A stretch of DNA of 13,928 nt from JBQTKD01 sp052389435 (GCA_052389435.1 JBQTIB010000192.1:1-13928); one strand, 5' to 3'. Counted from the first letter of the stretch, positions 6,632-13,686 are shown. Made by a program: numbers and translations. Notes: generated by a model not told the origin, from the letters alone.

Positions 6632-8218
6632 TCAGTTCTGGGCCAAGTCCCCGGAGTAGACGGCCTGGGCCACCGACATGGCCTCCGCCGCCGCCGGCGA
6701 CGGGTCCTCGACGGGCTCGACGGCACCCGAGGACCGCAGCAGGGCCTTGGCCCGAGCCCACCGCCCGAGCAGCAGTTCGTCGTCGACGACCTCGGCCGGG
6801 GCGGGTGCGAGGTCCACGATCGGTGTCGGCACGCGGCGAACGACCGGCAGTTCGACGGTGTCCTCGATGTCGCAGCGTCCGGGCAGCAGATGGTCCCAGC
6901 GGTGTGGGTCGTCGAGGAGCACCGGGACCACTCGCGGCACGTTCTGGCCGGGGCTCTCGCCAACGCCCGCGGCAACCGGGGAGCCCGAGTCGTCCGCGGC
7001 GGCGCGTGGGGCGGGCACGGTGGCGTTGGGGTCGGGCAGGCGGGGCGAGGTCAGATGGCGCAGCAGAGCCGTCGCGGCCGCGGCCGCGGCCAGTTCGGCG
7101 GCGAGCACGCCGCCGACCGTCAGGCCGTCGGGACCGATCGTGGACAGGCGCCCGCCCGCGTCGCCCGAGGAGAACGCCAGCACCAGGCCGGCTCCGAGGC
7201 CCGCGAGCGCGCCGGCCGCGGCGGCGGCGGCGACCGCCGAGCGAAGTCGCACGAAGCCGGCGGGCCGGTACCAGCCGGCGGCGACCCCGGCGAGAACGAC
7301 CAGCACCGGCGGCAGCCAGCCGAACCACGGCAGACCGCCCGCCTCCGGAACGGCGCCGAAGATCGGCAGCGACGGCAGGGCCCCGGAGTGCACTCCGGAC
7401 AGCGCCACGGAGGCATCGGTACCGAGGGCGAATCCGGGGCCGGCGGCGAACGCGATCGCCCAACAGGCCGCCGTGGGCAGCAGCACGATGCAGAGCATGA
7501 GGGTGCCGAGGGCGCCGCTGAACCCGCCGCCGGTGAGGGCGAACAGGTCGCCGGTGGCCGCGGACCGGACGAACAGAGCCGCGGCGACCACCACGGCCCC
7601 GCCGGCGAACAGGATGGTTCCGGCTGCGAGCGCGGAGCGCAGGATCGGACGCCACCGCGCGCGGCGCCGAGCGGCGAATACGGCCCAGCCGTAGGTCTGC
7701 GGGATCGCGCCCACGCATGCCCAGACCAGCGCGAAGGGGAGGACTGCGCTGAGCGCCGACCACAGTCCGACGTGCAGTTGGAAGTCGGCGGTCAGCCGAG
7801 CCGCGACGTAGGCGGCGACGGCGCTGCCGCCGACGAACCCGCCGACAACACGCGCTGCGGAGGCGAGGTCGTGGGCGCGGGACCGGCGCACCGCCCACCC
7901 GGCCGCCTTGGCCGCGACGAGCGCGAAGGCGGCCGCGAGGCCGAGGGGCGCGAGGCGCACCTCGGTGCCGGGAAACTCCACGCTGCCGCGCTGCCCGAGG
8001 ATCCAGAGCGCCGCGGCGGTGCGGAAGGGTCCGGTGCTGCGTCCGGTCGTCTCCGGCCCGGTGGCCCAGAGCAGGACGGTGACGGCGCTGAGCATCGCCA
8101 GGCCCACCGCGGCGGCGAGCATGCCCGCTCCGGCGCCGTAGGAGACGGTGAAGCGCGGCTCCCGCTCTCTCCCCGTCTGCGCGGGGGTGCTCGGCGCAGG
8201 CGCGAGGATCGTTGCCAC
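6632..8218 (-). CDS. perM: PerM-like (DUF6350) polytopic cell-division membrane protein
   Basis: This 528-residue protein has about nine hydrophobic helices spread over residues 30-385, then a hydrophilic C-terminal tail of about 140 residues rich in Asp, Pro and Val. The segment ACWAIAFAAGPGFALG, followed by a GALPSLPIFGAVPEAGGLP stretch, matches the conserved core of DUF6350 as I know it, and the gene sits directly before purN-purH exactly as Rv0955 (PerM) does. PerM in M. tuberculosis is reported to be needed for normal division and persistence and to act with the divisome protein FtsB; a similar inner-membrane role is inferred here, not shown. GTG at 8218 is the best start I see, but its ribosome site is weak and an internal start before helix 1 is possible. 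At 528 residues it is longer than Rv0955 (about 455 as I recall), mainly through the tail. Confidence 0.87.
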   Translation of the reverse strand: MATILAPAPSTPAQTGREREPRFTVSYGAGAGMLAAAVGLAMLSAVTVLLWATGPETTGRSTGPFRTAAALWILGQRGSVEFPGTEVRLAPLGLAAAFALVAAKAAGWAVRRSRAHDLASAARVVGGFVGGSAVAAYVAARLTADFQLHVGLWSALSAVLPFALVWACVGAIPQTYGWAVFAARRRARWRPILRSALAAGTILFAGGAVVVAAALFVRSAATGDLFALTGGGFSGALGTLMLCIVLLPTAACWAIAFAAGPGFALGTDASVALSGVHSGALPSLPIFGAVPEAGGLPWFGWLPPVLVVLAGVAAGWYRPAGFVRLRSAVAAAAAAGALAGLGAGLVLAFSSGDAGGRLSTIGPDGLTVGGVLAAELAAAAAATALLRHLTSPRLPDPNATVPAPRAAADDSGSPVAAGVGESPGQNVPRVVPVLLDDPHRWDHLLPGRCDIEDTVELPVVRRVPTPIVDLAPAPAEVVDDELLLGRWARAKALLRSSGAVEPVEDPSPAAAEAMSVAQAVYSGDLAQN

Positions 8219-8306
8219 CGGACAACTCTGAAGGCAGCGGGCCCGCCAACCCCGCAACGACTCACCCTCGACCCGAGCTTCAACCCCCACCTCGCGCCCG
8301 AACGTG

Positions 8307-8368
8307 GCCGATAGCGCAGTAGAACACCGAAAGTGATCTTCAAACCGGTGCTCTACTGCCCTATCGGC
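8307..8368. repeat. 62-base near-perfect inverted repeat between divergent genes
   Basis: Left arm 8307-8329 and right arm 8346-8368 are 23 bases each and pair at 21 positions around a 16-base spacer (AAAGTGATCTTCAAAC). The arms read GCCGATAG-x-GCAGTAGA-x-CACCG. The element lies between the starts of perM (minus) and the membrane-protein gene (plus), so it is not placed as a terminator of either gene. Possible readings are a large operator, a hairpin in one leader, a bidirectional insulator, or a copy of a dispersed palindromic element. No flanking direct repeat is visible. Confidence 0.92.
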
Positions 8369-8426
8369 GCATCTTCGGTCCGTTCGTACGGTGCGATGCG
8401 CGGAACGTACGTGGGTCAATGTCCTG

Positions 8427-9071
8427 GTGGATACGCGTAGCGGCCCGGGGTTGGCGAAGCCCGCGTGCGACCCGTGCGAGTGCATCCCGCCGCGGAGTTG
8501 CGCGCCGGGACGGGTCGAATTCTGGGGCTTCCACGCCGTGTGTGCCGGGTTCGCGCTGAGCCTGCTCTGGCTCGCGAGCCGCCCCGCATTTCCGGTCTGG
8601 GATCTGATCCTGCCCGTGGGCTCGCTGCTTCTGCTGGCGTTGCTGTGGTTCCTGCGCTTGGTGTCGCTGGCCGTGCTGCGCACCGGTCTGGACCGACGTT
8701 GGCTGGTCGCGCCGGTGGGCGGCCTGCTCACCGCCGTGCTGGTCGTGTCGAGCGCGCCCCTGCAGGCACGTTTCACGCCGGCCCAGTCCGAGTTGGGCCG
8801 GGTGGCGCGTCAGGTGCTTGCCGCGCCGGACCCGGCCGAGGCCGCGCTCGAGCGCGGAGACCTCGGCCGCGTCGGCACCTACCGGGTCAAGGCCGTCCGC
8901 GTGATCGACGGCTCCGTCTTCTTTACCTTCGGCAAGGGGCACGGGATGGCCTACGCGCCGACCGCCGACGCCGAGGCGCTGCGCTACACCCGCGATCTCT
9001 GGCTCGGCCACCTCCGCGGACCATGGCACACCTGGCAGGACGGCGATTTCCACGATCTGTTCGCCGACTAG
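8427..9071 (+). CDS. unrecognised three-helix membrane protein with soluble C-terminal part
   Basis: I do not recognise the family. From GTG at 8427 the protein has 214 residues. A Cys-rich lead-in (C14, C17, C19, C25 in ACDPCECIPPRSC) precedes three hydrophobic helices at about 35-53, 58-80 and 93-110. A soluble part of about 100 residues follows, containing VRVIDGSVFFTFGKGHG and ending GPWHTWQDGDFHDLFAD. The start is uncertain. GTG at 8391 is in frame, but the G/C bias of third positions only becomes clear from about 8427, and neither site has a strong ribosome site. If the true start is later, the cysteines are not all coding. It is the only plus-strand gene between perM and sucD and is convergent with sucD through a shared terminator. 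The soluble tail suggests a small extracytoplasmic or cytoplasmic sensing or binding domain, but nothing catalytic is visible. Confidence 0.75.
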   Translation: MDTRSGPGLAKPACDPCECIPPRSCAPGRVEFWGFHAVCAGFALSLLWLASRPAFPVWDLILPVGSLLLLALLWFLRLVSLAVLRTGLDRRWLVAPVGGLLTAVLVVSSAPLQARFTPAQSELGRVARQVLAAPDPAEAALERGDLGRVGTYRVKAVRVIDGSVFFTFGKGHGMAYAPTADAEALRYTRDLWLGHLRGPWHTWQDGDFHDLFAD

Positions 9072-9082
9072 AAAACGGCAAC

Positions 9083-9112
9083 GGCCCGCCGAGCCGCGAG
9101 GCTCGACGGGCC
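9083..9112. terminator. bidirectional terminator between the membrane-protein gene and sucD
   Basis: GGCCCGCCGAGCC (9083-9095) pairs with GGCTCGACGGGCC (9100-9112) around GCGA, with 12 of 13 positions paired. It starts 12 bases after the plus-strand stop and ends 16 bases after the minus-strand sucD stop. On the minus strand the stem is followed by GTTGCCGTTTTC, so it best suits sucCD, but its position serves both convergent genes. Confidence 0.87.
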
Positions 9113-9127
9113 GGACCTGGTGAGGAC

Positions 9128-10015
9128 TTAGAGGCTCGCCATGATTTCGCGCATCAGGCGGGCGGCTTCCGACGGCGTCTTGCCGACCTTGACGCCGACG
9201 GCCTCGAGGGCCTCCTGCTTCGCGGCGGCGGTGCCGCTCGAGCCGGAGACGATGGCGCCGGCGTGGCCCATGGTCTTGCCCTCGGGGGCGGTGAAGCCGG
9301 CGACGTAGCCGACGACCGGCTTGGTGACGTAGCTCTTGATGAAGTCGGCGGCACGCTCCTCGGCGTCGCCACCGATCTCGCCGATCATGACGATCGCCTT
9401 GGTCTCCGGGTCGTCCTGGAACGCACGGAGGCAGTCGATGTGGGTGGTGCCGATGACGGGGTCCCCGCCGATGCCGACGCCGGTGGTGAAGCCGTAGTCC
9501 CGCAGCTCGTACATCATCTGGTAGGTCAGCGTGCCGGACTTGGAGACCAGGCCGATCGGGCCGGGGCCGGCGATGCTGGCCGGGATGATGCCCGCATTCG
9601 ACTTCCCGGGGCTGATGATGCCGGGGCAGTTCGGGCCGATGATCCGGCTCAGGCCCGCCTTGGCCACGTTGTAGGCGTGGAACGCGGCGGTGTCGTGGAC
9701 CGGGACGCCCTCGGTGATCGCGACGATCAGCGGCACGTCGGCGTCGATCGCCTCGATGACCGCGCCCTTGGTGAACTTCGGCGGAACGAACACGACGGTG
9801 ACGTTGGCGCCGCCGTTGTTCACGGCGTCGGCGACGGAGTCGAAGACCGGCAGCGTCGCGCCGTCGAACTCGACCTTCTGGCCGCCCTTGCCCGGCGTCA
9901 CGCCGCCGACGACCTGCGCACCGGAGGCCAGCATGCGCTGGGTGTGCTTGCGTCCCTCGGATCCGGTCATGCCCTGCACGACGATCCGGCTGTTTTCGGT
10001 CAGGAAGATTGCCAC
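9128..10015 (-). CDS. sucD: succinyl-CoA synthetase (ADP-forming), alpha subunit
   Basis: Alpha subunit of the cytosolic TCA-cycle enzyme that converts succinyl-CoA to succinate with nucleotide triphosphate formation; it carries the CoA site and the phosphorylated histidine. The 295 residues match the family. The CoA-binding loop QGMTGSEGRKHT is at 14-25, GPNCPGIISPG lies mid-protein, IGEIGGDAEE follows, and the active-site histidine H251 lies in MGHAGAIVSGSSGT. GTG at 10015 is chosen: GAAGGA lies about 10 bases upstream and the family N-terminus (AIFLTENSRIVVQG) begins there. It starts 23 bases after the sucC stop, so the two form one operon. It ends at the terminator at 9083-9112. No irregularity is seen. 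Confidence 0.98.
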   Translation of the reverse strand: MAIFLTENSRIVVQGMTGSEGRKHTQRMLASGAQVVGGVTPGKGGQKVEFDGATLPVFDSVADAVNNGGANVTVVFVPPKFTKGAVIEAIDADVPLIVAITEGVPVHDTAAFHAYNVAKAGLSRIIGPNCPGIISPGKSNAGIIPASIAGPGPIGLVSKSGTLTYQMMYELRDYGFTTGVGIGGDPVIGTTHIDCLRAFQDDPETKAIVMIGEIGGDAEERAADFIKSYVTKPVVGYVAGFTAPEGKTMGHAGAIVSGSSGTAAAKQEALEAVGVKVGKTPSEAARLMREIMASL

Positions 10016-10038
10016 AGCTACAGATTCCTTCGGCTTGT

Positions 10039-11211
10039 CTAGCGGGCGGCGAGGGCGGCGACGCGGTCGGCTGCGCCGTCCATCGTTTCGACCATCTCGA
10101 CGACGGACAGGTTGGCGTCGACGAGGATCCGACGGCCCTCTTCGGCGTTGTTGCCGTCGAGGCGGACCACGAGCGGCTTGTCGACCGGCTTGCCCTGGCT
10201 CGCGAGCAGCTCCACGGCCTTGACGACGCCGTTGGCGACCGCGTCGCACGAGGTGATGCCGCCGAAGACGTTGACGAAGACCGAGCGCACGGCCGGGTCG
10301 GACAGGATGATGTCCAGCCCGTTGGCCATGACCTCGGCCGAGGCGCCGCCGCCGATGTCGAGGAAGTTCGCAGGCTTGACGTTGCCGTACTTCTCGCCGG
10401 CGTAGGCGACGACGTCCAGCGTGGACATGACCAGGCCGGCGCCGTTGCCGATGATTCCGATCTCGCCGTCGAGCTTGACGTAGTTGAGGTCCTTGGCCTT
10501 GGCACGGGCCTCGAGCGGGTTGACCGCGCCCTTGTCCTCGAGCGCGTCGTGGTCGGGGTGGCGGAATCCGGCGTTCTCGTCCAGGGACACCTTGCCGTCG
10601 AGCGCGATGAGGCGTCCGTCGCCGGTGACGACGAGCGGGTTCACCTCGACGAGAGTGGCGTCCTCCTCCTTGAACACGGTCCAGAGCTTCTGCAGGACGT
10701 CGGCGACCTGGCCCGTGTGCTCGGCCGGGAAGCCGGCGGCGGCGACGATCTCGGCGGCCTTCGCGGCGTCGCAGCCGACGTTCGCGTCGACCGGGACCTT
10801 GGCGAGCAGTTCCGGGGTCTCCTCCGCGACCTGCTCGACGTCCATGCCGCCCTGGGTGGTGGCCATCGCCAGGAAGGTGCGGTTGGCGCGGTCCAGGAGG
10901 AAGGAGACGTAGTACTCGGTGGCGATGTCGGCGGTCTGGGCGAGCATCACGCGGTGGACGGTGTGGCCCTTGATGTCCATTCCGAGGATGGCGCCGGCCT
11001 TGGCCTCGGCGTCCGCGGCGTCGTCGGCCAGCTTCACGCCGCCGGCCTTGCCGCGGCCACCGACCTTCACCTGGGCCTTCACGACCACCTTGCCGCCGAG
11101 CTTCTCGGCCGCCGCGCGAGCCTCCGCGGCGGTGGTGGCGACCAGTCCTCCGAGAACCGGTACGCCGTGCTTCTCGAAGAGGTCGCGTGCCTGGTACTCG
11201 AAAAGATCCAC
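10039..11211 (-). CDS. sucC: succinyl-CoA synthetase, beta subunit
   Basis: Beta subunit with the ATP-grasp nucleotide-binding domain; it pairs with SucD. The 390-residue protein begins MDLFEYQARDLFEKHGVPV, typical of the family. It has VVVKAQVKVGGRGKAGGV in the ATP-grasp fold, the metal/nucleotide segment EVNPLVVTGDGRLIALDGK, NGAGLVMSTLD, FLDIGGGASAE and VFVNVFGGITSCD. GTG at 11211 has GAGGG 7 bases upstream, and no earlier in-frame start would add family sequence. A 7-bp hairpin (11235-11255) sits just upstream of the ribosome site. It is divergent from the M23 peptidase gene, as I recall for M. tuberculosis sucC and Rv0950c. I could not decide ATP versus GTP preference. Confidence 0.98.
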   Translation of the reverse strand: MDLFEYQARDLFEKHGVPVLGGLVATTAAEARAAAEKLGGKVVVKAQVKVGGRGKAGGVKLADDAADAEAKAGAILGMDIKGHTVHRVMLAQTADIATEYYVSFLLDRANRTFLAMATTQGGMDVEQVAEETPELLAKVPVDANVGCDAAKAAEIVAAAGFPAEHTGQVADVLQKLWTVFKEEDATLVEVNPLVVTGDGRLIALDGKVSLDENAGFRHPDHDALEDKGAVNPLEARAKAKDLNYVKLDGEIGIIGNGAGLVMSTLDVVAYAGEKYGNVKPANFLDIGGGASAEVMANGLDIILSDPAVRSVFVNVFGGITSCDAVANGVVKAVELLASQGKPVDKPLVVRLDGNNAEEGRRILVDANLSVVEMVETMDGAADRVAALAAR

Positions 11212-11234
11212 CCGTAAGCCCTCGCATCGTCACG

Positions 11235-11255
11235 GCCCGCGCACGACACGCGGGC
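11235..11255 (-). promoter_or_regulatory. hairpin in the sucC 5' leader
   Basis: GCCCGCG (11235-11241) and CGCGGGC (11249-11255) are perfect complements around a 7-base loop, ending 23 bases before the sucC GTG and close to its GAGGG ribosome site. It may shape translation or stability of the sucCD mRNA. Confidence 0.5.
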
Positions 11256-11317
11256 TTGGATTGCTGATTTCCGCGAGCGTACTGAGCCGTGAGGACCCGG
11301 CTCGACGGCGGTCCTAC

Positions 11318-11340
11318 GTGATCTACGGGATCACATTTTT
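11318..11340. promoter_or_regulatory. GTGATC/GATCAC palindrome followed by a T-run
   Basis: GTGATC-TACGG-GATCAC (11318-11334) is followed on the plus strand by ATTTTT. The spacing does not fit a CRP/GlxR site (9 bases between GTGA and TCAC, not 8 or 6). It overlaps two near-identical direct copies, CTACGTGATC and CTACGGGATC. It could be an operator near the sucC promoter or a short plus-strand terminator or attenuator. Confidence 0.35.
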
Positions 11341-11473
11341 CCGATCGCTTTCCGTAGTGCCATATCGACACTGCGTCGAGCGCGCGCGCCCCATTGGTGC
11401 CCTTTGGGCGCCCGTGTCGGGATCGACGCCGCAGATGCCATTGCCCTCTGTCACGCAATCCACGTGAATCTTT

Positions 11474-11507
11474 ACTCTCTGTGACACTCGCGCGAGAGAG
11501 TCGTCAC
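11474..11507 (+). promoter_or_regulatory. nested inverted repeats upstream of the M23 gene
   Basis: ACTCTCT (11474-11480) pairs with AGAGAGT (11495-11501); overlapping it, GTGAC (11481-11485) pairs with GTCAC (11503-11507). The two pairings are mutually exclusive. They lie 110-145 bases before the GTG at 11619, so they could be promoter-proximal operators or alternative leader folds. Confidence 0.3.
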
Positions 11508-11618
11508 TTTGAGCGTTCTTTGCACCTGCGCCGTGGGGCGATGACCGAGACGTCGATACCGTCTCGATACATTCTGTTCTGCCGCCCGCCCGACTCCACT
11601 CGCCTGGGAGACGTCTCG

Positions 11619-13085
11619 GTGCCTCGCCACGCTCGTCCGAACGAAGAGCCCGCTGCGCACGCCGCAGCCGGGCCCGTCGCCGACGAAGCCCGGAGATCGT
11701 CCCCGTCCGCGACGGTTGCCGCTTCTTCTCCCCCGCGCAGAAGCGCCGTAACCACGCCGGTTCAGGTCGCCACGCCGACGGGCCGCCGCGCCCGCCCGGC
11801 CCAGACCGGGTCTGCGCGCCTCGAGGTCGAGCAGACCGTCGCTCCGGATCTCGCCCCCGCGGAGACCGAGCCCCCCGCCCTGGCGCATGCATCGGCGGCC
11901 GGCGCACCCACCACCGGCTCCGGTCGCCGTCGCAAGCCCGCTGCCGCCGAACCCGTCGCCCCCGCGGCAGCCACCGCGCCGGGTACGGGCCGCCGTCGCA
12001 AGTCCGCCGCCGAGACCACCTCGTCGACCGTCGCGCAGCCGTCCGTTCCCGAAGCCGCCGCGCCCGCGGCGCCCGGGACCGGCCGTCGCCGCAAGCCGTC
12101 CGGCGAGCCCGCCCAGACCGTCGCAGCCGCCCAGACCGTCGAATCCGCCGCTCCGGCCACCGGCCGCCGCGCGAAGCCCGCCGTGCAGGCGGCCCCGTCG
12201 TCCCCGGTTCGTCGCACCGCACCGGCGGTCGTGGCCCCTCCGGTCGAGGCTCCGGCCGTCGCGATCGACGAGCCGCTCGCCCCCGTCGTTCCGATCACCG
12301 CGGCCCGCCGCGCGGCCGGTTCCACCGGCGCTCGCCGCAAGGCCAAGGCGCGCACGTTCGCCGTGCCCGGCGCACCGGCCATCGTCGCCGGCGCCGCCGC
12401 CGTGGCGGTGGCCGCCGTGGGCGCCCTCGGTGCCGCGGGCAGCGGCGCCGGCGCTGGAAGTTCGGATCTGTCGCGCGCCTCTGCGGCGGGCCTGTCCGCC
12501 CCGGGCAACGGCGTCTCCCTGGTCGAACAGCAGGCCCTGGCCGAGCGCAACGAAACCCGCGCCAGCCGCGACCGAGCCCGCAAGGCGCTCGCGAAGCGCC
12601 AGAAGGAGGCCGCGACCAAGAAGGCCAAGCAACTCGCCGCCGCCAAGGCGCTGAAGTTGGCCAAGGAGCGCGCCGCTCGCCTCGCCCGTCTCGCCAAGGC
12701 CTACCGCATGCCGGTGCAGGGGTACCGCCTGACTGCAGGCTTCGGGCAGTACGGCCTGTGGTCGGCAGGCCACACCGGCACCGACTTCGCCTGCCCCTAC
12801 GGCACCGCCATTCGCGCGATCGGCAGCGGTCGCATCGTCTCGGCCGGCTGGGACGGGGCGTACGGCTGGAAGACCGTACAGGTCCTCAACGACGGCACCG
12901 AAATCTGGTACGCCCACCAGTCCAAGATGCTGGTGAAGAGCGGCTACGTGAACGCGGGCGACGTCATCGGCCGGGTCGGCTCCACCGGCCGCAGCACCGG
13001 CCCGCACCTGCACCTCGAAGTCCGGGTCAACGGCAAGCCGGTCAACCCCATCCCGTGGATGAAGGCCCGCGGCCTGTTGCGCTAG
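11619..13085 (+). CDS. membrane-anchored M23 (LytM-type) peptidoglycan endopeptidase
   Basis: A 488-residue predicted type II membrane protein. Residues 1 to about 245 are Ala/Pro-rich and cytoplasmic, with six TGRRRK-like basic motifs. One helix lies at about 251-273 (APAIVAGAAAVAVAAVG). A charged Ala/Lys/Arg-rich helix at about 300-362 is likely a coiled-coil stalk. The M23 domain (about 366-480) has all zinc and catalytic residues: H385 and D389 in HTGTDFA, H433 in YAHQSKM, and H463/H465 in HLHLEVR. It should therefore be an active metallo-endopeptidase cutting peptide cross-links outside the membrane. GTG at 11619 is chosen (GGGAG 8 bases upstream; residues MPRHARP). An ATG at 11541 is in frame but its GGGG is only 2 bases away. 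It is divergent from sucC, as Rv0950c is. The stop is followed by a strong terminator. Which cross-link it cuts cannot be told. Confidence 0.9.
   Translation: MPRHARPNEEPAAHAAAGPVADEARRSSPSATVAASSPPRRSAVTTPVQVATPTGRRARPAQTGSARLEVEQTVAPDLAPAETEPPALAHASAAGAPTTGSGRRRKPAAAEPVAPAAATAPGTGRRRKSAAETTSSTVAQPSVPEAAAPAAPGTGRRRKPSGEPAQTVAAAQTVESAAPATGRRAKPAVQAAPSSPVRRTAPAVVAPPVEAPAVAIDEPLAPVVPITAARRAAGSTGARRKAKARTFAVPGAPAIVAGAAAVAVAAVGALGAAGSGAGAGSSDLSRASAAGLSAPGNGVSLVEQQALAERNETRASRDRARKALAKRQKEAATKKAKQLAAAKALKLAKERAARLARLAKAYRMPVQGYRLTAGFGQYGLWSAGHTGTDFACPYGTAIRAIGSGRIVSAGWDGAYGWKTVQVLNDGTEIWYAHQSKMLVKSGYVNAGDVIGRVGSTGRSTGPHLHLEVRVNGKPVNPIPWMKARGLLR
11778..12341 (+). repeat. repeated TGRRRKP-type motif inside the M23 gene
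   Basis: Near-identical codon blocks for T/S-G-R-R-x-K/R occur at residues 54, 101, 123, 154, 181 and 236 of the M23 protein (bases about 11778, 11919, 11985, 12078, 12159 and 12324). The best copies differ only at synonymous or single positions. They are separated by Ala/Pro-rich linkers of roughly 15-50 residues. The spacing is irregular, so it is a motif repeat rather than a true tandem repeat. All lie on the predicted cytoplasmic side. Confidence 0.75.
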
Positions 13086-13098
13086 TTCACTTCGCCTC

Positions 13099-13134
13099 CG
13101 AATGGCGTACACCCTTGCGGGTGTACGCCATTCG
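13099..13134 (+). terminator. strong terminator hairpin after the M23 gene
   Basis: A perfect 16-bp stem (13099-13114 with 13119-13134) with a TTGC loop starts 14 bases after the stop codon. The arms begin CGAATGGCGTACACCC. There is no T-run, as is common for actinobacterial intrinsic terminators. It could also stop minus-strand transcription. Confidence 0.9.
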
Positions 13135-13380
13135 CCATTAAGGGGTAAGGCGCAATGCGTCGGAGGCGATCCATTCGAGGAATCCGACGATCAATTCGCC
13201 TTCGACTCGCCGCCCGCGGTGGGGCGTCTCGGCCCGATAATTGCGCAGGTGCATGGTCTGGAAGGACGCCGACCGCGGCTTCATCGAACAATAGAGAGTG
13301 TTTCTCGTGATTTTCTGAGGGACCCTCGGATTGCGCCCCCGCAAGGATTGTGACATGCGAGTGAAAGATCAAAGTCTGCC
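13135..13380. other. stretch without a supported gene
   Basis: Between the M23 terminator and the promoter-like sequence at 13381 I see no gene I can defend. A minus-strand frame of up to 72 codons ends at 13138 and has a protein-like last third (GELIVGFLEWIASDALRL), but it lacks a ribosome site and its third positions are less G/C-biased than those of neighbouring genes. It could be a small gene or a decayed remnant. The 13290-13320 part is unusually AT-rich for this window. Confidence 0.4.
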
Positions 13381-13408
13381 TTGACCCGGCATCAAGATCG
13401 GGTAGCGT
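13381..13408 (+). promoter_or_regulatory. promoter-like sequence for the small ORF
   Basis: TTGACC (13381-13386), a 16-base spacer and TAGCGT (13403-13408) fit a housekeeping sigma promoter with an actinobacterial TANNNT -10 box. Transcription would start near 13415, giving a leader of about 270 bases before the ATG at 13687. It is the clearest promoter match I found in the window. Confidence 0.55.
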
Positions 13409-13414
13409 GATCGG

Positions 13415-13686
13415 CGCGCCAGAACCAACAGAACCCCCGAGAAAGTCAGTCGGTCCACCTCGCCCACCGTGGCGGACCGAACTGCGGAAACTGCACAACG
13501 GTCACCCCAGTGCACGTTCGGAGAATCGAACGTGACGGGTCGACGAAGCCGACTGTCGACTTCGGCCTGTCTCTGCGCGCAATTTGTTTGGGGCAGTGCA
13601 GTTTCACTCGACGTCAGGCGAACGTGCCGACGTCAATCCACCACGGGGCATCGTTTCGATGCCCGAGAGTCCATAAGGGGTTCGAC
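13415..13686 (+). promoter_or_regulatory. long hairpin-rich 5' leader of the small ORF
   Basis: The leader holds several perfect stems: CACGTTCG/CGAACGTG (13513-13520 with 13527-13534, loop GAGAAT) and GGGCATCG/CGATGCCC (13646-13653 with 13657-13664, loop TTT). The second ends 10 bases before the AAGGGG ribosome site (13675-13680). GGTCC/GGACC arms lie near 13450-13480, and GTCGAC and GACGTC each occur twice between 13540 and 13640, offering alternative pairings. It is far longer than needed for a 36-codon gene. It could be a cis-regulatory RNA or an independent small RNA. I recognise no known riboswitch class. Confidence 0.45.

Larger units (their letters stand above)
11212..11618. other. 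divergent sucC / M23 intergenic region
   Basis: These 407 bases hold no supported gene; they must contain the promoters of sucC (minus) and of the M23 gene (plus). A plus-strand reading frame open from 11394 joins the M23 gene, but its third positions lack the usual bias and it has no good ribosome site. I could not place a convincing -35/-10 pair for either gene. The visible structure is three hairpins, listed separately, and the AT-rich run CACATTTTTCC near 11333. I looked for the signature of the c-di-AMP (ydaO) riboswitch, which precedes some actinobacterial wall hydrolase genes, and did not see it. Confidence 0.5.

Noticed and set aside
7060..7110. GCGGCCGCGGCCGCGGCC tract as a regulatory repeat
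   Set aside because: It is the codon run for an Ala-rich membrane helix in perM; low complexity explains it.
11318..11334. CRP/GlxR binding site
   Set aside because: GTGA and TCAC half-sites are present but 9 bases apart, which does not fit the TGTGA-N6-TCACA spacing.
11394..11618. N-terminal extension of the M23 protein (75 extra residues)
   Set aside because: Arg/Cys-rich, not biased like coding DNA here, and overlapping the inverted repeats; GTG at 11619 has a proper GGGAG site.
11212..11618. c-di-AMP (ydaO) riboswitch upstream of the wall hydrolase
   Set aside because: This class precedes some actinobacterial hydrolase genes, but I could not find its conserved sequence blocks here or in the 13415-13686 leader.
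13138..13356. Minus-strand frame of 72 codons with a protein-like C-terminal third
   Set aside because: No ribosome site before any candidate start, weaker third-position G/C bias than neighbouring genes, and its stop lies just beside the M23 terminator hairpin. It could be a remnant, but not enough to annotate.
13510..13686. In-frame N-terminal extension of the 36-residue protein from GTG at 13510
   Set aside because: No ribosome site at 13510, un-protein-like composition, and hairpin-rich sequence; AAGGGG directly before 13687 decides the shorter start.
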